The notes beneath the pieces were generated by a model, which did not search any database, had not been told where the DNA came from, and saw nothing but the letters and a program-made list of their open reading frames with translations. From Pontederia crassipes (taxonomy: Eukaryota; Streptophyta; Magnoliopsida; Commelinales; Pontederiaceae), in assembly GCA_030549335.1 (NCBI GenBank), contig CM060196.1, positions 16,946,501 to 17,010,500 of the forward strand: a stretch of DNA of 64,000 bases. Direction: 5' to 3'. The translations under genes were made by a program, and so were the position numbers. Positions 1-10,859 of the stretch are shown in pieces (the first letter of the stretch is position 1; each line of letters opens with the position of its first letter).

Positions 1-51
1 ATGTTATCCATTATATTATGAACATTACTTTTTTATACCATTATTTAAAAT

Positions 52-936
52 GCAGAGAACAAAATCTATGAAAAGGAGGGATGCTCGCAAGTTTGTTAAA
101 TATCTATATCGGGCAGGTTCAAAGTTTTTTCAAACTCGAAGAAATGAATACGTCAGTTATTAGTCCATTAAAGATTTGATCATATAAAAAAATTTAGATT
201 CTTATGTGTTGGCATCTCAAGTAAAATAGATCCTTATGTGTTGACATCATAATCATTTTTTTATAGATTCATAAATTTCAACAAGTTCCTAATGACATTG
301 AGTTTTTCAAGCAAATGCGCTATTATGATCCTAAAACTGATAGATCTGGTGGTTGGGTCAATCAAGATGCAGCTGAAACTTATGTAAGTTTATTAGTTGA
401 TGTATTAATTATGGAAGGCAAATTAGTTATAACTAAATTAATTATAATATTATTTTCTTAGAACAAAATGGTGGAGACGCATTTGGTATCACAGTCATCC
501 GATGCACCTATTTCTTCTAGCAATGTTGTGGATAAATTTATGGGTGCTGCATCAAGATTAGATTATCATCCAGAAAAAAGGATATGGACCACCATATATT
601 GGGAAATCGTTTCAAAGAAAACGTTTACAAGCACAATTTGAACAAACATTGATGGAAACCCAAGCTAACAATGGCACACAAATTGCTGCTTTAAAGCAAA
701 TAAACATGGAGCAAGGAAATCACATAAACCAAGTTCATTTATACATCAATAATTCATTATTGCTATTTTATGTTTATTTGTTACAATAAACATTTTATAT
801 TGTGCAACATTTTCAGCTTATGCGGACTGTAGAAAAACTTTTAAAAAATATTCCTAACACTTCGAAGGAGGGAATGAGGAGAGCTGAGTGTGCTCCTACA
901 TCAATTCTGTCACACAGCGATGAAGGAGCAAATTAA
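52..936 (+). pseudogene. Transposase_24-type (Ptta/En/Spm) gene remnant
   Basis: Four coding-like blocks separated by short AT-rich introns: about 52-170, 267-383, 464-725 and 817-936. Block 1 has YLYRAGSKFFQTRRNE, resembling the HTAGSKSFARxRHE segment of the Transposase_24 family. Block 2 has DPKTDRSGGWVNQDAAETY, resembling the segment before the coiled region. Blocks 3 and 4 carry a glutamine-rich C-terminal region with GYGPPYIGKSF. Splice-like borders are visible (TTTATAG before 267, TAT|GTAAG after 383, TTCTTAG before 464). Between the DYHPE segment and GYGPPYIG the reading frame changes, and block 1 runs into a stop, so the gene looks broken. These proteins occur in the second ORF of CACTA elements, which agrees with the CACTA terminus at 3230. 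Family assignment is from recalled motif shape only. Confidence 0.5.
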
Positions 937-2234
937 AAAATTGCTTAAGGTAATTCAATAAGTCTTGATATGATTATTTAGTTACTTGTTTAAGGTAATG
1001 AACTTACTTGCTTAAGGATATCTAGTGACATTCTCTTCCTACAGCATGTACTTTAAGTTAGTTATATAAATGTCTATAATAGTTTAATGTATCATATCTA
1101 GAAAAATAGATGCATCATTCAATATAGCATTGTACATTAAATAGGAAGTGTATTAGATGATATGTCGGACTATTATGTGTATTATTTAGGAAGTCGAACA
1201 GATCGATAACCTTGTGTGTTGTAATATATCTTCTGTATGGAAACAGTTAAGCTTGAAAACTCTGTATTTGCATTCTGTTTTACCCCTTCTTGTCTGGTGG
1301 AAATGCAAAACATCAAAAGTCTGATTTTTCTTTTGCTTCTTGACTTTTGCTCCATTAGTTTGTGATTCATCAGTGAGACACTAGAGGAAGTGTGTTCTGG
1401 CTTGCATTTCATTGATGATGTATGTCAACATGTTAATGTAATATGCTTTCATTTTTTTTCTTTTCATTAATGCAAATCGTAAATGTTTTAGAGAAATATC
1501 CACATTTTATAAACAAAATAACATTCGTAATCTCTTTTATATCTTTCATTGACAACTTGTTATCTAATATTCTTTCACCATCTATTAGTATCCCCAATTG
1601 AAATTCTTTAAAAGGAAGCTCAATTGGCTTCATGTTTCTTACTTCAAAATTTGGTAGTAGTAATAATAGTACCACTAGGAGATCAACACGGTTGCATATT
1701 GTAGTTGTGTGACTGACCAAGATTTTGCTAATTGGTACAGAAGTCGTTGTCCATTTGCCTCTTGAGCACTGATGTCATTTGCCTCTTGATCTATTTTTCA
1801 AATGAAGGATGATTACTTTTACATTGAATTTATCACTTGCTTTGCATAATATTGTGAATGGCTTTGCAATTGATTTGTTAATACTCTTTTTGCCAAGTTC
1901 ATCAGGATATGGAGATATTGGGTTGTTGCTGTTTGCTTGGACGTGTTGGCATTTGGCATAGATGTTTCTTTTTCTCTCATAGTATGTACAAAACTACTAA
2001 GGGAAGTGTTAGAGCACATGTTTAAATGCAAATGCTAATAGTTAATGCAAATACAAGTGCATGTGGGACAAGATGATTTTGTGCTTGTGTCAAATACTCA
2101 AATGCATATATGTACATGTGATAGGAGATAGATACTTTCAAGTTCCAAAAATGTTTCATGTGAAACTTTTGATTGTCAGTATTCTGAAACTTTATCATAT
2201 TTTGACTAATTTGCTTCTTAATGCAATTATTAAG

Positions 2235-2309
2235 GACCTTGAGTAGTTGTTCTTATTAAGGACCTTGAGTAGTTATCACTATTAATGCAATTATTAAGGA
2301 CCTTGAGTA
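2235..2309 (+). repeat. short tandem repeat around the solo-LTR insertion site
   Basis: The phrase TTAAGGACCTTGAGTAG occurs at about 2231 and 2256, and a third copy at about 2295 is interrupted by the solo LTR. The uninterrupted copies show the empty target site. Confidence 0.8.
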
Positions 2310-2786
2310 TGATGGGAAAATCCGAGAACAAGGAGAGCAGATCGCAGAGAGATTGCAGAAAAATAGAGGAGACACACGAATTTACCCAGGTTCACCCTTG
2401 AGATGAGGGCTACGTCCTACAAAGAGGATCCACTATATCGTTTAGGTTTACAGCCGCCACGCAAATTACATCTGAAAATAAGCTATAAATAGCCTCTCCA
2501 AACGGGTTCAAAACCCGAACAAAACAGAGAAAAAACATAATCCGAACAACACGGGCCGGCTAAACAAAAGCTCAAAACCCGTCTAGATTTCGGGGGCGCT
2601 GCCCCCGAACCCCCGCCCGCTCACCGGCGAGCGGGACCGCCGTCGGGGGGCGGGGCCCCCGAACCTCCCCTTTCGTTCGTACGCCAGCAGCACTGCTAAT
2701 TGGGTAATACTCAGATTTTCCTAAATTCACGTGGGCGAACCCGGTGTGAGAAACAAGGGGTCCTGAAGTATTCACCAACTCTAACA
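2310..2786. mobile_element. solo LTR, probably Copia, with 5-bp target duplication
   Basis: 477 bp, starts TGATGG and ends CTAACA, flanked on both sides by GAGTA (2305-2309 and 2787-2791). Joining the flanks through one GAGTA restores AAGGACCTTGAGTAGTTGTT, the same sequence found intact about 60 bp upstream, so both ends are fixed by internal evidence. The middle (about 2590-2690) is extremely GC-rich with runs of G and C able to pair. No internal retrotransposon domain is present, so this is a solo LTR. The arrangement of an AG-rich start resembles the minus-strand Copia LTR at 59807, suggesting minus orientation and a Copia origin; that is inference. Confidence 0.85.
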
Positions 2787-3230
2787 GAGTAGTTGTTCTT
2801 ATGTGCCATGTAATAATCGTACTAGATTCATATATTAATATATAATTATGAATGTTAGTCATTTTATCATATTAGTGACGTTTATTATGTCACAAAAAAA
2901 ATTTCATGACGTTAAAATATAATTAGTAATTTATCTTTCGTGACATCTTAAATAACTTTGAAAGGGTACAATTGATTTTTTGTGATGCTTAAAATGTCAT
3001 CTTAACATGTTATTTGGGGACTGTTAAACGTCATGAAAAAATCTAAGATTTTATGACGTTTAAATTTTCAGTGTTGTCTAAATAATATGTGTCATAAATA
3101 CTTTTTATGACTCAGTTACGATGACGTCTGAAGTCGATATTTAATAAACGTCCCAAAAGAGTTTTGACAACGTTAAATTAAATCTGAGTGATGTTTGTCC
3201 GACGTCACGAAAGTAAAAATCATTGTAGTG

Positions 3231-3995
3231 TCGGTTTGATTCAATATTCTTCGTATGATGCTTAAAAAAAGGCATCCACGCTTGCCCGGTCATCCCAGCA
3301 GGGTGCAAGTGAGGGGAGAGAGAGAGAGGTCGAAGGTGGTATCTCGTCACAGGTTGAGTACAAGGGTGCGAGAGCAAGTATCAGGTAGGGAATTAGTGAC
3401 AGCTACATGCGAGTTTTGACTTTTGAGAGCATGTACTGCAGTAAGGTCTGCGCCATGCACTGCGGTGACGTGTGAAATATAGTATATTGCATATCCTTTC
3501 TAAATTAGTTTTAAAAGCATCCCGTCATTTTGAGCTGTATTATATGTCCCACGCTCCGTGCTCCATGGTGTCACTTGACATCTTTTATTCCCATACTTCC
3601 CCCCGAATTAAATCATATGTGACGCAAGTTTGTTTTAATCTTGTTATTGTTATAATTTAACCATGAATATTTTTACTTTTATTTTCTTTAAGTACATCAT
3701 AACTAGGAATACGAAGTTGGATTCAGGACATGGACATACCAGAATGAACAGTGGATTAAACTGGCGGTGTCCAATTATCGTAGTATTATATTATGAGGTA
3801 GGTTATATTTATGTAAATGTGACCAACAATACAATGTAATGTAATATATTGTATAATAAATATATTATATTGAGGTCAGTAAAAAAAAAAGACGTATCGT
3901 CTTATATAAACTTTATTAATTACACTGTTACACTGTGTGTTTATAGTTCTTTCGTCTCGCGACATCTCATTATTAATCTTGCATACGTAGACAGA
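3231..3995. other. spacer between CACTA end and inhibitor gene
   Basis: No gene is supported. There is a short GAGAGA tract near 3315, and AT-rich DNA rises toward 3900. The last part is 3' flanking DNA of the minus-strand inhibitor gene. Confidence 0.5.
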
Positions 3996-4240
3996 CTACA
4001 AGGACGCCACGATGAGATCCGAGATGGTCGCCAGCTTAATGCAGTCGCCGTCCTCCTTCCGCACCAGCTCGAGCTTTCCGCACTCGAAGAGCAAGTTGTC
4101 GCAGCTCCGGGGCAAGGTGGCGACCGCTTTCAGCTTGGCACTCGCGTCCTTGAAAGACTTAGCGTGCAGAGTGACGGCGCCGTCGAACAGGCTCCTCATC
4201 TCGACGTAGATGGTCCTGCACATGGTCAGCAGACTATTCG

Positions 4241-6581
4241 TGTAACGACCTCAAAATTCGGTTTTAATTTAAATTTTTTGTCGAATCCTAAACGACGTTA
4301 CTTTAATTTTGACGTGACCTAATTTCATAAAACTTTACAACGAAAATATAATAACAATAACATAACAATAATATCATAAAACAGCGGAAGACTTCATAAA
4401 ATAACCCAAGATACAAATCTAGCCCATGGGCCACATAGGCTCTAACATCAAGACCCAACAAATGGTTCAAAATACATAAGTGAGTTCACATCAAAGTAAA
4501 TGACTCAAAGGCTCATAGGCTATACATACTTAACTCTCACAAGAGTTCATAATGACATCATAATAAGATAACTTTGGACCATAGCCCGACCGACCCATGT
4601 GCAACGCATCCGTCATGAGGCCCATCGCCACCGAACCTAAGCCTCGTCCATACCTACACAAATCTATGGGTGCAGAAAATTTCTCCCGTTAGAGTATATT
4701 GATGCCTATGCATGTTATGATCTTATGACATAATCTCTACATGTCATGGCATATGCATATCATCATTGTAAAGCATAAGTCATATGCATGCTATGAGCTA
4801 CTTATGCAATCTATATGGCATATGAACATATCATCATTCATCTTACTTTATTTTATCATCTTCTTTCATAACATCTTATGACGATGGGACATACATTAGT
4901 ATTCGATTGGAGCTACTTCTTTATCTTCATCTTTATGTCCCAAGTCATCTTTGGAAAGTATATACATATTTGTAGGATTTTACTTTCCACTTTACATCAT
5001 TTTTTCATCTTCTATCTTGATTAAGATAGCTTATTATCTTATTGATTGGGTAGACCATGTTGATTCATGAGAACTTGGCTAGCTAGGCCGAGGTGACTGC
5101 CCCATACTTAGAAGGATTTTTCCTTAAGAATAGGACACATTGGCTAGCATGTGTATACTTTTTTCCCCTTCATGATTACAACAAGATACCTTCACATCAA
5201 TCTATCTTTTACTTACTTTCATCAATACATACATTCATTCATCACATGTTGCTTGTTTTAATCCTATTTAAAGTCATACATACTTCAAATCATACTATGT
5301 GTGGACATTCAATCATAGTCAATTAACTTTCAGAACGGACGATCGTTTTGGATAATGGTCTATCATTGAAAGGATATCGGTCGACCGATCGAATTATCGG
5401 TCGATCGTTATGGTCCTTTCGGACGACCGAAATGAAACTTCGGTTCGTCCGCTAATCACAAAATGTGATACTCTTCTAAATCGGATGATCATTGAAATAA
5501 CGGTCGACCGCTACTTGGTCCTTTCGGACATCCGAAATGAGTTTTCGAATCGTCCGCCAATCACAGAATGTTTGAACATTTCGACTCAATATGTCGGACG
5601 ACCGTTTACATATCGGTCGACCGATTCCTGACTTTCGGATGACCGAACAATCGTCTGCTAATCACAGAATGTGATTGCCCCTCCAGAACGGTCGACCGAT
5701 AGAGAATCGATCATCCGTTCTGAGGCGGCAGACACACGATTTTTTTTACATATTTTCTTTCTCAAATCTTACATACATCATTGTTTTGAGCTCACATTGA
5801 CTCATACACATCACAAGAGGCATTCTTAACATTCTTAGAACACTAATTATGTTACAACATGGGGTTTCCAAATAATACATCAAATCATGCTAATCACACT
5901 TATGAATGTACATGAACATTAGATAATTTATAATAAGCTAACATAAGTCACAATGAGCATAATAGTTCTACACATGCATAGCAATATAACAAAATCTAAA
6001 ACATTTCATGATTAGCAAATGCATAGTAATCTATAAAACATGAATCATTAAATGCACATTTCCTAATCCTTCATCTAAGAATAAGGGTTATTCTTAAGTT
6101 CTAATCCATATATTAAAATATCATTAGGATGAAATTAAGGGATTTGAATCCCCTCAACATACCTTGATTAACAAGTTTAAACTCTAGTCTCTTCTTTCCT
6201 TAGCTTCCTTCCTCTAATTTCCAAAAGCCTTTCCCTCCACTCTCAAATTGTTGTCCACGAGCTAATGGTGAACTGCTACAGTGAGAGAGGGTAAGAGAGA
6301 GATCGGCCACTGTAGCAAGGAGAGGGAGAAACTTACTGTAGCTACAGTAACTGGATCACTGTAGCTCGGATGCTCTTAGGGGGAGGTGAGTGTGGTTCAC
6401 TGTAACTTCAAAGGGTGGTTTTGCTTATCTGCCGACATGGGGCAAATGGGGGGAGAGTGAGACATACTTTTTAGGTTATTATAATGTGCTGGGCTAGTGA
6501 GCTGTAGGCGGTTGGGTTTGGGCCTTGCACGGCCGAATTGCTTTTCTCTTTTTTTTTTCTATTTACGTTAAGGATATTACA
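4241..6581 (+). mobile_element. solo Gypsy-type LTR inside the inhibitor gene
   Basis: 2341 bp, starts TGTAACGACC and ends GGATATTACA, the terminal style of long Gypsy (Tekay/chromovirus-like) LTRs. Flanks are ATTCG (4236-4240) and CTTCG (6582-6586), a 5-bp target duplication with one mismatch. No gag or pol motifs are present. It contains a GC-richer block of repeated SalI-type palindromes (5330-5725) and GAGAGA-rich DNA near 6280-6330. Lineage assignment rests on terminal sequence and length only. Confidence 0.75.
5330..5725. repeat. degenerate repeat array with CGGTCGACCG palindromes inside the LTR
   Basis: Units of roughly 110-120 bp repeat the order: CGGTCGACCG palindrome, TCCTTTCGGACGACCGAAATGA-like segment, TTCGTCCGCTAATCACA segment ending AATGTGA or AATGTTTGA. 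The phrase AATCACAnAATG recurs at about 5454, 5561 and 5660. Units are diverged from one another. Confidence 0.7.
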
Positions 6582-6896
6582 CTTCGCCTCCGGGCGCACG
6601 GGGCTGCATGTCCAGCAGCGACTGGATCTTCGTCAGGGCGTTGCCCGCATTGGCCACCGTCAGCTCCACTGCGACGAGTCCCAACACCGACGCGTCCGGC
6701 GCCGTTGGGGCCCTCGCGTCGACTTGAAGGGAAGTTACGCAGAACGCCTGACCGACGAGTCCGGAGCTCCTGCTCGACGCCCGCTCACAATTCTCCTCCA
6801 GCAGCGTCAACGTCTCTGCGATGACGTTCCCGGGAGAAGGGCGCCGACCAGTACTGCTATTAGCAGAAGAGAAAGAAGGTGACGTGAACTACTCAT

Positions 6897-9800
6897 CGCT
6901 CTCTCCTACTTAGTGATCTTATGGTTCGTTTCTATTGGAATGGCTTCATCTACTTAATTGCATGGGGTTGATATATTATATATATACACACACAAGGCTC
7001 AATAATAAATGAAAAAAATGATTACATTATTCATAATTAAGTCTACGTGAATTCAATAATGAATGAAATCCAATAACATTATTAAATACTAATTGACTCA
7101 TAATAAAAACTTCACCAATAGTTCCTATGGTATGCATATCATGTTCGACCAAACTTTTAAGAGACTTCCTTCCATTATGCTCAGAAAATCCTAAACCTCT
7201 TCTACTCGGTCATAACCAACAACCCGAAAAATCCATCTGATCCAAGAAAATCGAACAAAAAAATCAAAAATTAGGAGTCCAAATATATTTTAGGGTGATT
7301 TTTAATAAATTAAAATCCACCCGTTAAAACTAGGTCCCCACCCGAAAAAATCGTAGGAACCGATAGAGCCCATTTTTTATTTATATAATTAATACATATA
7401 TTATTAATTCTTTTATTATAGATATAATATTTTTTGTATAAAATTTCATACTTTTCTATCATATTATCAAACTCTAATTTAATAATTTTAAAATTTTAGT
7501 AGTATATTTTATATTTAATATAAAATTAAATATTTTTATAGTAATTTTAAGTTATTAAATATATTTTAAAATATAATTATATAAAAATAGGGTCTTAAAA
7601 AAATTGACCTGCTAGAGGATGGTTTTTATTTTTTTTAAAATAATTTTAGGATGACTTTTTAATTTTAAAAAATCGACCTGAAAAGTAACAATTGATTGTT
7701 TTAGATCGAAAATCCGACCCGAACTACTTTCACCCTTGCTCGGTCACAATTAAATTACTATATCTCAACCCGCCATCACCACACTCAAGATGAAAATATC
7801 AATCAACCTTTGGACCAAAGTGCCCTTGCTTTGTGTTTTTTCTTTTAACAACCCTTGCTTTTAATTTATTAGTATAATTCAAAGGATAATTAAGTTACTA
7901 GTATTAATTAATTTACTATTTCAAAATAGCATAATTAATTTATTAGCATTCATTTTTACCAAGTTTTTCTTTCATGTTAACCGAATTGATCATTACTAAA
8001 ATAACATTTATGTTATTGTGAAATAATAAATATTACTTATTTTCTTATTTTTAATTTTCTCTAGTTAATAATCGCGGTAGCTATCTTTTCTCTCTCCATT
8101 TCATTCATAATTCAACTTTTCATTATAACAAACATTTTCTGATGACGAAAATTGAAATATCACACATAAAAAGTTGAAATAGGACAATCCTTTTCCCATA
8201 GACTTTGTAAAAGAAATACTTATTTTATTGGTGCTATTATGAGAACTCATATAAAATTTAGTAATTTATGAAATATCATTTTTTAAAAATTCAATACATT
8301 TTCTTATTAATATAATTTCTCTGTTTTTCCTTCTTTTAGCCTTTTTTGTTCAAAATTTATTAAGGGGAAGAAAAGATAAAGAGTGAGAAGGGAATGCAGA
8401 AGAATAAAAGTGAATAGTTACTCTGTTTGGTTGATATCATTAAATGAAAGGGAAGAGAATCAATGTTAAGTGATTAATTTTTTAGACGATTTTATCATTT
8501 ACATATATAGTTGTATGTTTAATTTATTTGATCAAAATTGAAAATACATACTAAATATGTCTTTCCCCTTCTTTCCATCACAATCTTTCTCTTCTAACTT
8601 AAACTCAACCAAACGAACAAGGAGAACAATTTTTCCTCCTTTCCCTTCTCACTCCTTACCCTCTTTTCATCCCCAACCAAACAGACCCTTAGCGCATTTC
8701 TCCTTATTTTATGGCATAGTCATATATTTAAGTCTCTTTAGATACTAAATTTATAATTATAGAAAATAATTTTAACTGCATATAGAGAATTCCCCAGTAA
8801 GCAAATTATATATTGTGATATAATAATTAAAATGTGGACTTCCTCCGGATAAGATAGTATGAAAAAATCAGGAGCCATTAACTTTTTCATTGATAAATAT
8901 TACTAACAAGAATTTAGTTCTTTTTAGGTGAAACTTTTCATTAGATGATAAATATTACTTACTAACAAGAATAAAATAGGCAAAATACCTTTTAATTAAA
9001 AGAATAGAAATAATGATGGCATCTAAAATTATTTAGTGAAGTTAAAAAAATTATTTGCTAGATTAATTTATTCATAGTCATATTGTATAAAAATAATATT
9101 TATTTTTTATTTTTCAATCGGTATTTTTATGGATAGAAGTTAATAGTACAGTTTTTTTAATTTTATACTGAGTTTAGAGTAATGAATTGAGTATATGATA
9201 GAGAATGACTTTTCTAGCTTTTGGGTAAATGGCCTTGGAGAGGTAATAAATATTGATTTTTTCGCTAAATAGGCCAAGAAATCACTTCTTGATATATAAT
9301 ATCTTCATCTTTTTGGGTGGTGATCAAACGCGTGCTGAGATTCCGTAAGTTGGCTAAAAGTTGCTATAATAAGTTACAAAGATCATTTCTTGATGGAAAA
9401 TGATACATTCTCCTAAAACTTATGCCTAATAATCCTCCTAACATTCACATTTTTAAAACATCACTAAAAGTTGATTAATTTATCATGTATGCCGTTGTGA
9501 GAGGATTAAGAAGATATATCCTCCTAATTTAGGAGGATATAGCGTTACTCTTTCTTGATATATGATATCCTCGCCTTTTGGGTGATGATGGAGCGTGGGT
9601 TGATGCATATTAATTAAGATTAAATCATCATAAATGTGACGGTACATTTGGGGGTCTTTATGGCAAGACAAAATTGAAGAAAATATAATAATATCATATC
9701 ATATCTTCAAAAAAAAATTAAATATATTATTATTTTACATACTGTTTTGTTTGAAAAGAATAATATTTTAACATGTAATATTTTATAACTAAGATCATTT

Positions 9801-10079
9801 TATTACACATAAGTGATGATCGATATCATAATAACAATAAAAATATTGATATAATAATATATAACTAAATTTTAAAAAATAAATTATGGTTGAAAAAGTT
9901 GAAAAAAAAAGTGAGTATACAAGTTTTTTTTTGTTTTAGAAGGGTTTCACATGTTTTTAGACGATTTCATATTTTTTTTAAGTTTGATTGATATAATCTA
10001 TTCTAGTTGATGTTTGCTAATTTTTTCATAATATTGAAATGTTTTGATGCTTATTTACAAAACAAATGACCACTTGGTG
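6897..10079. other. AT-rich spacer, no gene supported
   Basis: Upstream flank of the inhibitor gene, then long AT-rich DNA. Around 7190-7760 two CCCGAA/GACCCGAA-rich edges bracket very AT-rich DNA, with CTCGGTCAyAA at both edges (about 7206 and 7738), which looks like a decayed non-autonomous transposon. Two related segments with TTCTTGATATATrATATCyTC followed by TTTTGGGTGrTGAT lie at about 9284 and 9552. No open reading frame here resembles a known protein. Confidence 0.5.
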
Positions 10080-10420
10080 TATGTGCTTGGATCTCAGATT
10101 GAATCACAAAGAACTCAATGTCACCCTATATCAACATCAAGTTTCAACGCCAAACACTCTCGTTTGGGTCTCCTTTCTATACAGAGAAATATTGAGATGA
10201 TGCAGGAGATGAACCATCGCACGTGGGCAGCCACACGGCGGGTATCTGCTTGTGCTGCACAGGTGCGTGTCCAGGAGGCTCTCCACAACGTACCCGGAAT
10301 TGTCGATTGTCGCATGGGTCGGTCGTGAGAACAATGACCCCGTGACATGCACAAGGTAGGGGATTTCCATCACTTCGGTGCTCCATGCCGAACTGGGCTG
10401 GGCTTGTTAGTTAAAAAGTC
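10080..10420. other. GC-richer stretch of unknown origin
   Basis: This stretch is clearly less AT-rich than both sides and is open in several frames (for example 94 codons on plus from 10044 and 69-78 codons on minus). I recognise no family in any frame. It could be a remnant of a gene or of a retrotransposon LTR. It lies just outside the chromovirus remains. Confidence 0.3.
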
Positions 10421-10859
10421 AATTGCAGTCGATTGCCACACACATCACAGGATGATTTCTCTTGCGATAGACTCATGTTCTATCGTATGGTATCTAAACA
10501 TGTCAATCATCTATGCAAGAGATTGAGTATGGCGAAAGCTAGCTTTGTGACTTGTTAAAATGTCATGATTCTATGATGTTTTGCCAAGCGACCATTTCGA
10601 AGGAGATATTTGTAAACAAACATGTGCCTAAGCATCACATTGTATTGTCACATCATGCTTGAGGCTAATATACTAGGTTTATAAAATCTTTAAAAAAAAA
10701 TTTAAGAATAGAATGCTTAATCACAAAAGCTCGAGAGAGAGAGGATAAACTCCAAAGTGCACACTTTTTTAGTGTGAAATTATAATACTACCATTGACGT
10801 GACATACTAAACTTAACTTACAAAACTGAGCTTAATAAGAAAATATACAAGAAAAAATA

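Larger units (their letters stand above)
1..3230 (+). mobile_element. CACTA (En/Spm) DNA transposon, right-hand part
   Basis: The right end is at 3230, where the plus strand ends ...CATTGTAGTG, the inverse of the CACTACAA terminus typical of plant CACTA elements. From about 2870 to 3230 the subterminal zone is packed with TGACGT/ACGTCA motifs in both orientations, for example at 2876, 2907, 3033, 3050, 3122 and 3199. Such subterminal repeats are the usual transposase-binding region. A Transposase_24-like gene remnant at 52-936 reads toward this end. The left end and the Tnp2 transposase gene would lie before position 1, so the target duplication cannot be checked. A solo LTR is nested at 2310-2786. 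Confidence 0.7.
3996..6896 (-). pseudogene. invertase/pectin methylesterase inhibitor (PMEI-fold) gene, broken
   Basis: Reading right to left, an ATG at 6896 opens a hydrophobic signal peptide (LLSLLLIAVLVGALLPG) whose frame stops at about codon 30. One frame over, the mature domain continues to 6582: four-helix-bundle features include EENCE and QAFC and the segment VELTVANAGNALTKIQSLL. The gene is then split by a solo LTR (4241-6581). The remainder, 4240-3996, gives TMCRTIYVEMRSLFDGAV, RSCDN and the family-typical end DCIKLATISDLIVASL before TAG at 3996-3998. Removing the LTR and one target copy still leaves a frame mismatch at the join. So there are three lesions: signal-peptide frameshift, insertion, junction frameshift. 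Such proteins are secreted and inhibit cell-wall or vacuolar invertase or pectin methylesterase; which one cannot be told here. The coding parts are much richer in GC than surrounding DNA. Confidence 0.8.

Noticed and set aside
53..950. A functional host gene
   Set aside because: The frame shifts between blocks and the CACTA end downstream favour a transposon-derived remnant.
3849..4322. 157-codon plus-strand frame
   Set aside because: It is the antisense of the inhibitor C-terminus and runs into the LTR.
5330..5725. CRISPR-like array
   Set aside because: Units are diverged, spacing is irregular, and it is plant nuclear DNA inside an LTR.
6525..6882. Plus-strand frames of 99 and 114 codons
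   Set aside because: They are antisense shadows of the inhibitor gene and cross the LTR border.
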